Assembly (NCBI GenBank): GCA_019312695.1
Contig: JAFDCT010000283.1
Coordinates: forward strand, 1 to 8,469
Length of the DNA: 8,469 nt
Direction: 5' to 3'
From: Deltaproteobacteria bacterium
GTDB lineage: Bacteria; Desulfobacterota; Desulfobulbia; Desulfobulbales; BM004
The translations under genes were made by a program, and so were the position numbers. Shown here in pieces: positions 1 to 5,763 of the stretch (positions are counted from its first letter, which is position 1; the number at the start of each line of letters is the position of its first letter). The notes beneath the pieces are model-generated. The model worked only from the letters and a program-made list of their open reading frames with translations, was not told the DNA's origin and did no database searches.

Positions 1-179
1 AAAGTTTTCCTGCCATACCCTTCAGCTATATTCGAAGGAATTGATACTGATGCCCTTCTCATTTGAGATGATAGTCCGTATTTTTCTTCATTAGGAAAAT
101 TCTTCGTCATTTTGTATATTTCAAGGCAGAGTTTAAAAGACTTCTGCCATACCTTTAGTTCTTTATAATATTCAGCATT
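1..179 (-). CDS. Four-helix-bundle (S23/IVS-type) protein, N-terminal part, running off the window
   Basis: The minus-strand frame from 179 to 3 gives 59 residues: [19 protein letters not shown], then [19 protein letters not shown] and [21 protein letters not shown]. This matches the first two helices of the small four-helix-bundle family first known from 23S rRNA intervening sequences. The hallmark features are [26 protein letters not shown]. The remainder lies left of the window. No ATG, GTG or TTG occurs in this frame after the in-frame TAG at 236-234; only an ATT at 194 or the out-of-frame ATG at 178 is available. The gene may use a rare start, carry a frameshift at its start, or be decaying. 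Its molecular function is not established. It lies just after the BatD-like stop, next to the octamer repeat. Confidence 0.75.
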
Positions 180-181
180 TT

Positions 182-1276
182 TTAATCCTTGAATTTCTTT
201 CCTTGAACCCTCGAAACCTCGACGCCTTGAAACCTATCCTCTTTTGTGTTCTCAATAAACTCCCGGCAGATAGCTATGGTTTTTTCGCATTCAGCCAGGC
301 TGGGTTTGTGCCTGGCGAACTTCACCAGGTCGCACTGGGTGAGAAAATCCGCCAGGAGGGTTCCATGGCTGCCTAGAAGAGTTCTGGATGCGGAACCGGC
401 CCGGGAAAGTTCGAGCAGGAACTCTTCGGTTGTCTGTTCCGGCGCCCTGACGGCAAAACGGTTTTCTATATAACGGCGCAGAATGTCAGAGATACGCAGG
501 TGAAAAAGCTTGATCTCACCCCGGGCCAGGAGGTTTTCGGCCAGGAGTCTTTCCAGTTCCTGGCGGGCGATTTCCTCGGGCCCTGGCAGGATTTCAGGGG
601 TTTCTTTTGTGTGGCCCCGTTTTTTCCAATAGTAGAATAAGCTGAGCACCAGTCCGGCTGTGAGGATAGCCAGGCCTGCCAGGAGGAACAGTTTTACTTT
701 ATTGGGCGGCAGGGAAAAAGGCGGTGTTATATCCCTGATTGCAATCTGCTCGGTACCGGGGTCAAGGAGGGATCTCACGGGAATATTGATTTGCTCTGTC
801 ACAAGTTCCAGAACCGGGACATTATTTTTTGTGTCATGAAATGTCACGGTCATGGCAGGAATGGTATACACGCCTGAAAGGTAAGGTGCAAGAATGTAAG
901 TCACCCGGTGCAGGACCCTGGGATTATTTCCTGAACCGGTCATCCTGGCAGGCATGGTATGGGTATCCTTGATGGTGAAATCCCCCAGGCCGGCAGAGTA
1001 TACCGGGAAGGCGACCTCCATATTTTCAGGAGCTGCCGCTTCAAGCGTAAGCTCAAGCTGTTCAGCGATGGTGATATCTTTCTTGCTGGTCAGCAGATTC
1101 AGGCTGACCTGGTCCTGAAGATGGTTCTGCGACCAGCCCTGGTCTGGAACAACTGTTTTCTGAACTGAATCTTTGCTGCAGGAAATGAGCAGCAAGAATA
1201 AAAAACAAAGCACCGGAGTTGCGTTTAGTTTTTTCGACAGAGAAAAATTTTGTGTTATACGGGCAAAATGTATCAT
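182..1276 (-). CDS. BatD/DUF4381-like membrane-anchored lipoprotein
   Basis: A 364-residue envelope protein. The N-terminus has a basic region (LSKKLNA), a hydrophobic core and the lipobox LLISC (Cys33). Residues 55-170 are beta-rich with BatD-like phrases such as [23 protein letters not shown] and THTMPARM, then [22 protein letters not shown]. One transmembrane helix spans about 195-217 ([24 protein letters not shown]) and is followed by KKR. A cytosolic helical domain (235-345) resembles DUF4381, with [18 protein letters not shown] and [19 protein letters not shown]. Such proteins usually sit in moxR-DUF58-vWA (Bat aerotolerance) clusters. Here the upstream neighbour is an unrelated unit beyond a terminator, and the downstream one is a four-helix-bundle gene. 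Residues 348-364 are encoded by tandem repeat DNA and look like a non-native tail. No clear ribosome-binding site precedes the ATG; an in-frame GTG further in would leave a signal peptide without basic residues. Confidence 0.75.
   Translation of the reverse strand: MIHFARITQNFSLSKKLNATPVLCFLFLLLISCSKDSVQKTVVPDQGWSQNHLQDQVSLNLLTSKKDITIAEQLELTLEAAAPENMEVAFPVYSAGLGDFTIKDTHTMPARMTGSGNNPRVLHRVTYILAPYLSGVYTIPAMTVTFHDTKNNVPVLELVTEQINIPVRSLLDPGTEQIAIRDITPPFSLPPNKVKLFLLAGLAILTAGLVLSLFYYWKKRGHTKETPEILPGPEEIARQELERLLAENLLARGEIKLFHLRISDILRRYIENRFAVRAPEQTTEEFLLELSRAGSASRTLLGSHGTLLADFLTQCDLVKFARHKPSLAECEKTIAICREFIENTKEDRFQGVEVSRVQGKKFKD
187..234. repeat. Degenerate 8-bp tandem repeat
   Basis: Four adjacent octamers on the plus strand read TTGAACCC (203-210), TCGAAACC (211-218), TCGACGCC (219-226) and TTGAAACC (227-234), with a diverged copy TTGAATTT at 189-196. 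The consensus is about TYGAAACC. The repeat lies across the 3' end of the BatD-like gene and supplies most of its last 17 codons, and also lies in the upstream open frame of the four-helix-bundle protein. Confidence 0.7.
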
Positions 1277-1294
1277 TTCAGGGAAAGAATGAAC

Positions 1295-1323
1295 TGGTTA
1301 TGTAATCGTAAAATTGCTGACAA
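1295..1323 (-). promoter_or_regulatory. Weak candidate promoter for the BatD-like gene
   Basis: TTGTCA (1323-1318) and TAACCA (1300-1295) are 17 bases apart on the minus strand. Transcription would begin about a dozen bases before the ATG at 1276, leaving almost no leader. This agrees with the absence of a visible ribosome-binding site, but the -10 box is poor. Confidence 0.2.
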
Positions 1324-1331
1324 AATTTGTG

Positions 1332-1374
1332 ATTCCGGCCAGGGCTTGAATTAACAAGCCGGTAGATCCGGAAT
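1332..1374. repeat. Nested inverted repeat upstream of the BatD-like gene
   Basis: ATTCCGG (1332-1338) pairs with CCGGAAT (1368-1374), and inside it GGCTTG (1343-1348) pairs with CAAGCC (1355-1360) around AATTAA. The two arms are separated by unpaired bases, giving a two-tier hairpin or a protein-binding dyad. It lies about 56 bases before the BatD-like start, in a position suited to an operator. No T-run follows, so it is not an obvious terminator. Confidence 0.4.
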
Positions 1375-1507
1375 GACCGCTGAACATAGTCGGGATATCG
1401 ATTAAACAGTCTCAAAAAAGTTTCTGGATTCCATTAAAATGTACATATGGGCTGAACCCTGATTTTTTACTGCTAACGGTGCAGCTTTTTATTGAGTGGC
1501 TGCAATG

Positions 1508-1549
1508 AAAATAAAAACGCCTCCACGTCAAGTCAAGACCGTGAAGGCG
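1508..1549 (-). terminator. Rho-independent terminator of the lipoprotein gene pair
   Basis: On the minus strand CGCCTTCACG (1549-1540), a 12-base loop, and CGTGGAGGCG (1527-1518) form a 10-bp stem with one G-U pair, followed by TTTTTATTTT (1517-1508). It lies 24 bases after the stop codon of the DUF4136-like gene. An A-run precedes the stem on that strand's opposite reading, so it could also act in the plus direction. Confidence 0.85.
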
Positions 1550-1573
1550 GAAAAAATTTTTTTAAAAAAATTT

Positions 1574-2194
1574 TTAAAGCAGGTTATTACCTTTCAACTG
1601 CTGCACAACGGTTTCGATATAGGCAGTGATCCTGCTTTCAAATTTCTGCCGGATAAAGGTATTTGTCTTAATGGTATATGCCAGCATTTCGGTTTCAGCA
1701 TCATACAGGTTGGATTCAAGCTGCAGGTATTCATGGGTCTCGGCATAACTGCGTGAAGGTGCGGTGGAAAAACTGCTGTTATAGTAATCATACATGTTGT
1801 TGTAATTGCCATAGGGCACCTGGTACGTTTTGCCATGCGGAACCTGTTTCGTTTCCTTGACCCCCATCAGCCTCGTGACTATGACACCGTCAACATTCAG
1901 CCCTGCAATACTTTTCACTATGGTGTCCTTATCCTGCATCTTGTCCCGCGGGATTATGGTGTGACTGGCAATCGCCATGATGCCTTGCCTGTTGAGCTGC
2001 TTGGCAAATTCGTCCTCATAGAACTTACGCCGGTCGGGCTGTTTGGCTACTCCGATAACCAGGATATTGGTATATTTTTTATTGCCGAGGTCCGGGTTTT
2101 TCCAATCTCCGGTTATTTTGCTGGAGGCGCAGCCGCCTGCCAGAAAAAACAAAAGCAAGACACAGAAGCCTGAAAGCTTCGCTAGGTTAATCAT
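1574..2194 (-). CDS. Putative lipoprotein, DUF4136-like
   Basis: A 206-residue exported protein. The N-terminus MINLAKLSGFCVLLLFFLAGGCASS is a signal peptide with a lipobox-like LAGGC (Cys22), so outer-membrane or periplasmic lipoprotein anchoring is expected. The mature part starts ITGDWKNPDLGNKKYTNILVIGVA, followed by RRKFYEDEFAKQL, GIMAIASHTIIP and VDGVIVTRLMG. This alternating strand/helix pattern resembles DUF4136-type and related lipoproteins of unknown function. A Tyr/Asn-rich stretch (PYGNYNNMYDYYNSS) precedes a final strand-helix segment, LYDAETEMLAYTIKTNTF. A GGGGA sequence eight bases before the ATG may be the ribosome-binding site. The gene follows the SHOCT lipoprotein gene by 18 bases and is followed by a strong terminator, so it is the last gene of that unit. 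Family assignment is by appearance only. Confidence 0.7.
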   Translation of the reverse strand: MINLAKLSGFCVLLLFFLAGGCASSKITGDWKNPDLGNKKYTNILVIGVAKQPDRRKFYEDEFAKQLNRQGIMAIASHTIIPRDKMQDKDTIVKSIAGLNVDGVIVTRLMGVKETKQVPHGKTYQVPYGNYNNMYDYYNSSFSTAPSRSYAETHEYLQLESNLYDAETEMLAYTIKTNTFIRQKFESRITAYIETVVQQLKGNNLL

Positions 2195-2212
2195 CAGAAG
2201 TATCCCCGCTGG

Positions 2213-2428
2213 TTATTTGTATTTCTTTATGGCCTTTTTTTTCAGGTCATTATATTCTTTTTCAGTGATAATCCCCTTTTCATAGGCCTGCTGGAGATCA
2301 ACAAGTTCCTGTCCCAGAGTTGTGGATGAAGTCTCAACCGTAGCAGTCGACTTGCGGCCGCATCCTGTTGTCAGCCCGACACTTAAAATTAAAAGCGCAG
2401 CAATGATCAGGGTACCTATTTTTTTCAT
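2213..2428 (-). CDS. Small SHOCT-domain lipoprotein
   Basis: A 71-residue protein beginning at the ATG at 2428 (MKKIGTLII). A GTG nine bases upstream is also in frame but falls within the ribosome-binding site GAGGTG (2435-2440), which is six bases from the ATG, so the ATG is preferred. Residues 1-22 are a signal peptide ending LTTGC, an imperfect lipobox with Cys23 as the likely lipidation site. A short Ser/Thr-rich linker leads to a C-terminal SHOCT-type motif, LGQELVDLQQAYEKGIITEKEYNDLKKKAI, with the usual leucine spacing and G-I-I-T-x-x-E-Y core. SHOCT segments are thought to mediate oligomerisation; the specific role here is unknown. The next gene starts 18 bases later, so the two probably share a transcript. 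It may be a partner of that lipoprotein. Confidence 0.8.
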   Translation of the reverse strand: MKKIGTLIIAALLILSVGLTTGCGRKSTATVETSSTTLGQELVDLQQAYEKGIITEKEYNDLKKKAIKKYK

Positions 2429-2470
2429 GGGAAGCACCTCATTTATAGATTATTTGTTATTTGTCCTAAC

Positions 2471-2500
2471 ACAATAATTTTTTTGATAAAAGCACACCAA
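2471..2500 (-). promoter_or_regulatory. Candidate sigma-70 promoter for the two lipoprotein genes
   Basis: In the 120-base gap after the channel gene the minus strand has TTGGTG (2500-2495) and TATTGT (2476-2471) separated by 18 bases. This would give a leader of roughly 35 bases to the ATG at 2428. The boxes match the consensus only partly and the surrounding DNA is AT-rich, so chance matches are likely. Confidence 0.22.
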
Positions 2501-2517
2501 TACTAAATTGAACAGCG

Positions 2518-2547
2518 GTTTCCTGTCAAGGACGTTAAACAGGAAAC
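2518..2547 (-). terminator. Hairpin downstream of the efflux/channel operon, possible terminator without U-tract
   Basis: A perfect 9-bp inverted repeat (GTTTCCTGT / ACAGGAAAC) with a 12-base loop lies 10 bases after the channel stop codon. On the minus strand it is followed by CGCTGTTCAATTTAG, not a T-run, so it is not a textbook rho-independent terminator. It may be a 3' stabilising hairpin or help rho-dependent ending. Confidence 0.4.
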
Positions 2548-2557
2548 AGATAAAAAA

Positions 2558-3241
2558 TCACTGCTCTTTTTTTACCAGGCTCTGGGAGATATGTATTCCC
2601 ACCAGCCGGGCGATCAGGACCGCGATATACATCTGGCCTACGATGGCTTCGAGCATGGCAAGAGATTTAGCCGGATCAGAGACCGGGGTGATATCGCCAT
2701 AACCCAACGTGGTAAGCGTGACAAAGCTAAAATAATAAAGAGATTTTTTTGATTCGCTTGCAATGCCAGCAGCTATGGAGAAGGAGTCTGGATGGATAAA
2801 TTCAGTCAGGTTATACAGGAAGACCCACAGGAGGCCGATAAGGATATAAACGACAATGGCTCCGTAGATGGTTTCCAGGGTTACATTGCTTTGTTTGAAA
2901 ATATGTTTGAGGATCAGAATGATTATATAACCAATGAAAATGATGCCGGATATGGAATCCAAAAAATTAAGCAGGGGGTGGGTGATGAAACCCAGGGCCC
3001 ATGTGGTCCCTAATTTTGGCAGGGCTAGCAGGACTGCAATCAGGGTAGTCCGTTTTTTTTCCCCGACGGCATAGATACAGGTGAAGAGAATAATACTGAA
3101 GAAAATATCAATGAGAATCTTGATACGGGTAAAGTCAAAAATAAAGGGCTCCAGCACCATAAGGGCCAGGAGACTCACCAGCAGGAGGAGAAACCCGGTT
3201 TGCCGGCTATTTTGTCTTGCTGCCGCCTCTCGTTGTGTCAT
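2558..3241 (-). CDS. Six-helix potassium-channel-like membrane protein (ion channel family)
   Basis: A 227-residue inner-membrane protein with a clear K+ selectivity filter, TLTTLGYGDITP (filter TLGYGD at residues 178-183). Hydrophobic segments lie at about 16-35, 40-60, 66-87, 93-115, 124-147 and 191-215. The last two are the outer and inner pore helices around the pore loop (SLYYFSFVTLTT). The first four segments lack the regular Arg/Lys spacing of a voltage-sensor S4, so voltage gating is not suggested. There is no cytosolic RCK or cyclic-nucleotide domain; the protein ends soon after the inner helix with SLVKKEQ. It likely forms a tetrameric cation channel. The ATG overlaps the 3' end of the outer-membrane-factor gene by 35 bases and has no clear ribosome-binding site, so coupling to that gene is likely. 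A link to pump function is inference from position only. Confidence 0.85.
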   Translation of the reverse strand: MTQREAAARQNSRQTGFLLLLVSLLALMVLEPFIFDFTRIKILIDIFFSIILFTCIYAVGEKKRTTLIAVLLALPKLGTTWALGFITHPLLNFLDSISGIIFIGYIIILILKHIFKQSNVTLETIYGAIVVYILIGLLWVFLYNLTEFIHPDSFSIAAGIASESKKSLYYFSFVTLTTLGYGDITPVSDPAKSLAMLEAIVGQMYIAVLIARLVGIHISQSLVKKEQ

Positions 3242-4682
3242 GTCCGGAATCGGTTTGTTCTTCAGGGGGGAAATCGACCGTGTTTGCCATTTCCTCCGCC
3301 AGGGCGATCCAGCCGCCGCCCATTGCTTTGTAGGTATTGATCATGCCGACGATCACATCCGACTGGGTTCTGATCGCGTTAAGCTCAGAATCAAACAGGG
3401 AGCGTTCAGCATCAAGGACCTCAATGTAACTTGAATAGCCGTTGTCATAACGCAGGCGGGCCAGGCTGGCATAATTCCCCAGTGCTTTTACCCGGCGTTC
3501 CTGGGCCTGGAGTTTCTCGCGGGCCTTCTGAGTTGCGACAAGGGCATCATCCACTTCCCGGAACGCTGTAAGAATTGATTGCTGGTAGCTGTAAAGCAAT
3601 TCTTTGTAGAAGGCTTCTGATTGTTTCACTCCGGCAATGATACGGCCGCCAGTAAAAATGGATCCTAGAGCATCGCCACCGATGGACCAAACTTTAGAGT
3701 CGCTTTCTAGGAGATCCGATAGATCGCCACTGGCCAGGCCGAGCAGGCCGGTGAGTGATATTCTTGGAAAGTACTCGGCCCTGGCAACACCGATGCGCGC
3801 ATTGGCTGCAATAAGATTCTGTTCAGCCTGCAAAATGTCAGGACGTCTGGTCAGGATATCTGACGGGATACCTGCCGGGATTGGTGCCAGAGTCAGCTTG
3901 TCGATTGCTAGACCACGGGCAATGGCACCGGGATTGCGGCCTAAAAGGATTGACAGCACATTTTCTGTCTGGCTGATCTGTCTTTCTATCTCCGGTACGG
4001 CGGCAACAGCCTGTTCATACTCGGAAAGAACCTGGGCCAGGGTAATTTCCGATATGACCCCTCCTTCGTATTGCAAATTAAAAAGATCGAGAGATTCCTT
4101 GCGTGATTTTACAGTATTCTTGGCAATTTCCAGTTGGGCATCAAGACCTCGGAGACTTGCATATCCCGTGGCCACAGAAGAGACCAGGGAGAGAATTACA
4201 GTTCGCCTGCCTTCTTCTGCTGCCAGCAGGTCAGCCTGGGCGGCCTCAGTGGCATGGCGCAGACGGCCCCATACATCGAGTTCCCAGCCGACATTTAAAG
4301 TGGCCTGCCAGGTTTCTGTCAGTGATTCAACCCCTGGAGGGAGAATATTCTCCGAAGCCTGATCCCTTGAACCCAGAATACTATATCCGAGCTGGGGATA
4401 AAGGCCTGACCGGGTAATTTCCACCTGGGCTATAAATTGCTCCATGCGGGCAGCGGCAATGCGTATATCCTTGTTTTCCAGCAAGGCGGTATTGATCAGG
4501 CCGTTCAATACAGGATCCCGGAACTGTTCCCACCAGGCAGTATTGGCTGTGTCTGCAGCCTCTTTGAGTGTTATACGCCAGGCACCGGGACTTTCCACCA
4601 TAGGCTGTTCGTAATCCGGACCGACCATGCAACCCGGCAGCAGAAAACTGATACAAAGTATAAATGTTATAAAGTGTTTCAT
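3207..4682 (-). CDS. RND efflux outer-membrane factor, TolC/NodT-type lipoprotein (OMF family)
   Basis: This is the outer-membrane channel of the tripartite pump, 491 residues from the chosen start. I use the ATG at 4682 rather than the in-frame ATG at 4733. It is preceded at six bases by a strong GGAGGTGG (4689-4696), it follows the permease stop by one base, and it begins a proper signal peptide MKHFITFILCISFLLPGC. The LPGC lipobox predicts lipid attachment at Cys18. After it come MVGPDYEQP and a WWEQFRDPVLNGLI block typical of NodT-class factors. Two outer-membrane efflux repeats follow: the first has ARMEQFIAQVEITRSGLYPQLGY and WELDVWGRLRHATEAAQADL, the second RRPDILQAEQNLIAANARIGVARAEYFPRISL and ALVATQKAREKLQAQERRV. 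Tip and coiled-coil helices are complete, so the protein appears intact although the permease before it is interrupted. The stop is TAG. Confidence 0.95.
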   Translation of the reverse strand: MKHFITFILCISFLLPGCMVGPDYEQPMVESPGAWRITLKEAADTANTAWWEQFRDPVLNGLINTALLENKDIRIAAARMEQFIAQVEITRSGLYPQLGYSILGSRDQASENILPPGVESLTETWQATLNVGWELDVWGRLRHATEAAQADLLAAEEGRRTVILSLVSSVATGYASLRGLDAQLEIAKNTVKSRKESLDLFNLQYEGGVISEITLAQVLSEYEQAVAAVPEIERQISQTENVLSILLGRNPGAIARGLAIDKLTLAPIPAGIPSDILTRRPDILQAEQNLIAANARIGVARAEYFPRISLTGLLGLASGDLSDLLESDSKVWSIGGDALGSIFTGGRIIAGVKQSEAFYKELLYSYQQSILTAFREVDDALVATQKAREKLQAQERRVKALGNYASLARLRYDNGYSSYIEVLDAERSLFDSELNAIRTQSDVIVGMINTYKAMGGGWIALAEEMANTVDFPPEEQTDSGHDTTRGGSKTK

Positions 4683-4683
4683 A

Positions 4684-5688
4684 TCAGTCCACCTCCCCGG
4701 CTTTTGCTGGAGTTTCGGCTGCAGAGGTGTCATCGCCTTTATCAGGTTTCTTCTTAGAAACCTTCTCTTTGATGGTTATGACGATAAAATAGAAAAGCGG
4801 CACAAAAAAGAGGGCCAGGGAGGTCGCCCCGACCATACCACCGATTATACCGGTGCCGATTGAGTGGCGTGCTGCTGCACCTGCTCCTGAAGCCAGCACC
4901 AGTGGCATGGCCCCGAGAATAAATGACAGGGAGGTCATGAGGATAGGCCGCAATCGAAGACGGGCTGCCTCAAGGGCAGCATCAAAGGGTGACAGCCCCT
5001 CATTATACTTGATCTCGGCAAATTCTACGATCAGGATGGCGTTTTTAGCCGAAAGGCCGATAAGGGTCACCAGGCCGATCTGGAAATAGACATCATTTTC
5101 CATGCCTCGCAACCAGACAGCAACCAGGGCCCCAAAAATACCGAAGGGTACCGCAGTGATGACAGCGAGGGGTAATGACCATTGCTCGTACTGTGCTGCC
5201 AGGATCAAAAACACCATGACCAGGGCAAAAACAAAAACTATCGCGGAGGAGCCACTGGACTTCTTTTCCTCAAAGGCCTGTCCGGACCAGGAATAGGTAA
5301 AGCCGTCCGGCATCACCTGGTTTGCTACCTCTTCCATAACACTGATGGATTGGCCGGAACTAAAACCCGTATCAGCATCACCGGTTATCTTGGCTGCCAT
5401 GAAACCGTTGAAGCGCGGCAGCAGGTCCGGTCCGGTTACATAGTCGGTGGTAACTATGGAGGACAATGGTACCATTTCTCCTGCTTTCTGGCGGACATAG
5501 ATATTCTGAATATCTTCAGGTTTTTCCCGGAACTCGGGCTCGGCTTGCAGAATGACCTGCCAGACCCGGCCATATTTATTGTACTGGCTTACATACAGTG
5601 AACCGAACAGGGTCTGCAGGGCAGCATAGACATCTGGAACTGAGACACCCATTGTCTCGGCTTTGGAACGGTCGACATTGGTCTTCAA
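4684..5688 (-). CDS. RND efflux permease, C-terminal fragment (rest of periplasmic loop 2, TM8-TM12)
   Basis: This continues the permease in the same frame after the TAA; the frame is open from 5760, and 5688 is only the first TTG after it. There is no recognisable ribosome-binding site before that TTG or before the first ATG at 5652, so independent translation is doubtful. The 334 residues include LFGSLYVSQYNKYGRVWQV of the docking/porter region and SWSGQAFEEKKSSG leading into TM8. They then give LAAQYEQWSLPLAVITAVPFG, LVTLIGLSAKNAILIVEFA (Lys at full-length position 938), and RLRPILMTSLSFILGAMPL (Arg970, Thr975), followed by the last helix. The C-terminus is a lysine-rich cytosolic tail. 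The stop TGA is one base before the ATG of the outer-membrane factor. Sequence conservation looks undiminished compared with the first half, which favours a recent or artefactual interruption. Confidence 0.85.
   Translation of the reverse strand: MKTNVDRSKAETMGVSVPDVYAALQTLFGSLYVSQYNKYGRVWQVILQAEPEFREKPEDIQNIYVRQKAGEMVPLSSIVTTDYVTGPDLLPRFNGFMAAKITGDADTGFSSGQSISVMEEVANQVMPDGFTYSWSGQAFEEKKSSGSSAIVFVFALVMVFLILAAQYEQWSLPLAVITAVPFGIFGALVAVWLRGMENDVYFQIGLVTLIGLSAKNAILIVEFAEIKYNEGLSPFDAALEAARLRLRPILMTSLSFILGAMPLVLASGAGAAARHSIGTGIIGGMVGATSLALFFVPLFYFIVITIKEKVSKKKPDKGDDTSAAETPAKAGEVD
4689..4696 (-). promoter_or_regulatory. Strong ribosome-binding site that sets the outer-membrane-factor start
   Basis: GGAGGTGG on the minus strand lies six bases before the ATG at 4682, inside the last codons of the permease. 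It decides between this ATG and the longer in-frame ATG at 4733, which lacks such a site and would put 17 hydrophilic residues before the signal peptide. Confidence 0.8.
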
Positions 5689-5760
5689 CTGGCGCGAGGC
5701 TGCATTTATCGTTGTGTTGAGCCGCGTAACCTCGGCCCGTTCATTGGCTTTAGCAATGAT

Positions 5761-5763
5761 TTA
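5761..5763 (-). other. In-frame premature stop codon (TAA) in the RND permease
   Basis: On the minus strand the codons read GAG GTA ACA CAG TAA ATC ATT GCT. The frame before and after is the same (codon starts share phase with the ATG at 7857), and conserved RND sequence resumes at once. The base after the stop is A. There is no nearby shift-prone homopolymer, so a frameshift does not explain it; a single substitution does. Confidence 0.9.

Larger units (their letters stand above)
1277..1517. other. Intergenic stretch without a gene
   Basis: I see no credible coding region here on either strand; the possible frames are short and lack protein-like composition. It holds the terminator T-run at its right edge and a small dyad TGCAGC/GCTGCA (1480-1504). 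It also holds the nested dyad at 1332-1374 and a weak promoter candidate just before the BatD-like gene. Confidence 0.6.

Noticed and set aside
187..234. CRISPR array
   Set aside because: The octamers are directly adjacent, degenerate and lack spacers.
1496..1756. Plus-strand open frame across the terminator and the end of the DUF4136-like gene
   Set aside because: It runs through the hairpin and is antisense to a lipoprotein gene, with a lysine/phenylalanine start produced by the A/T tract.
3637..4362. Long open frame on the plus strand (241 codons) opposite the outer-membrane-factor gene
   Set aside because: It is antisense to a clearly conserved TolC/NodT gene, rich in Arg/Ser/Pro as expected of a complementary-strand shadow, with no recognisable domain.
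3207..4733. Longer start (ATG at 4733) for the outer-membrane factor
   Set aside because: It would bury the signal peptide behind 17 hydrophilic residues; the ATG at 4682 has a strong GGAGGTGG and immediate signal peptide.
5761..5763. Reassigned genetic code with TAA read as glutamine
   Set aside because: The MFP, SHOCT, DUF4136-like and BatD-like genes all end naturally at TAA, so TAA works as a stop here.
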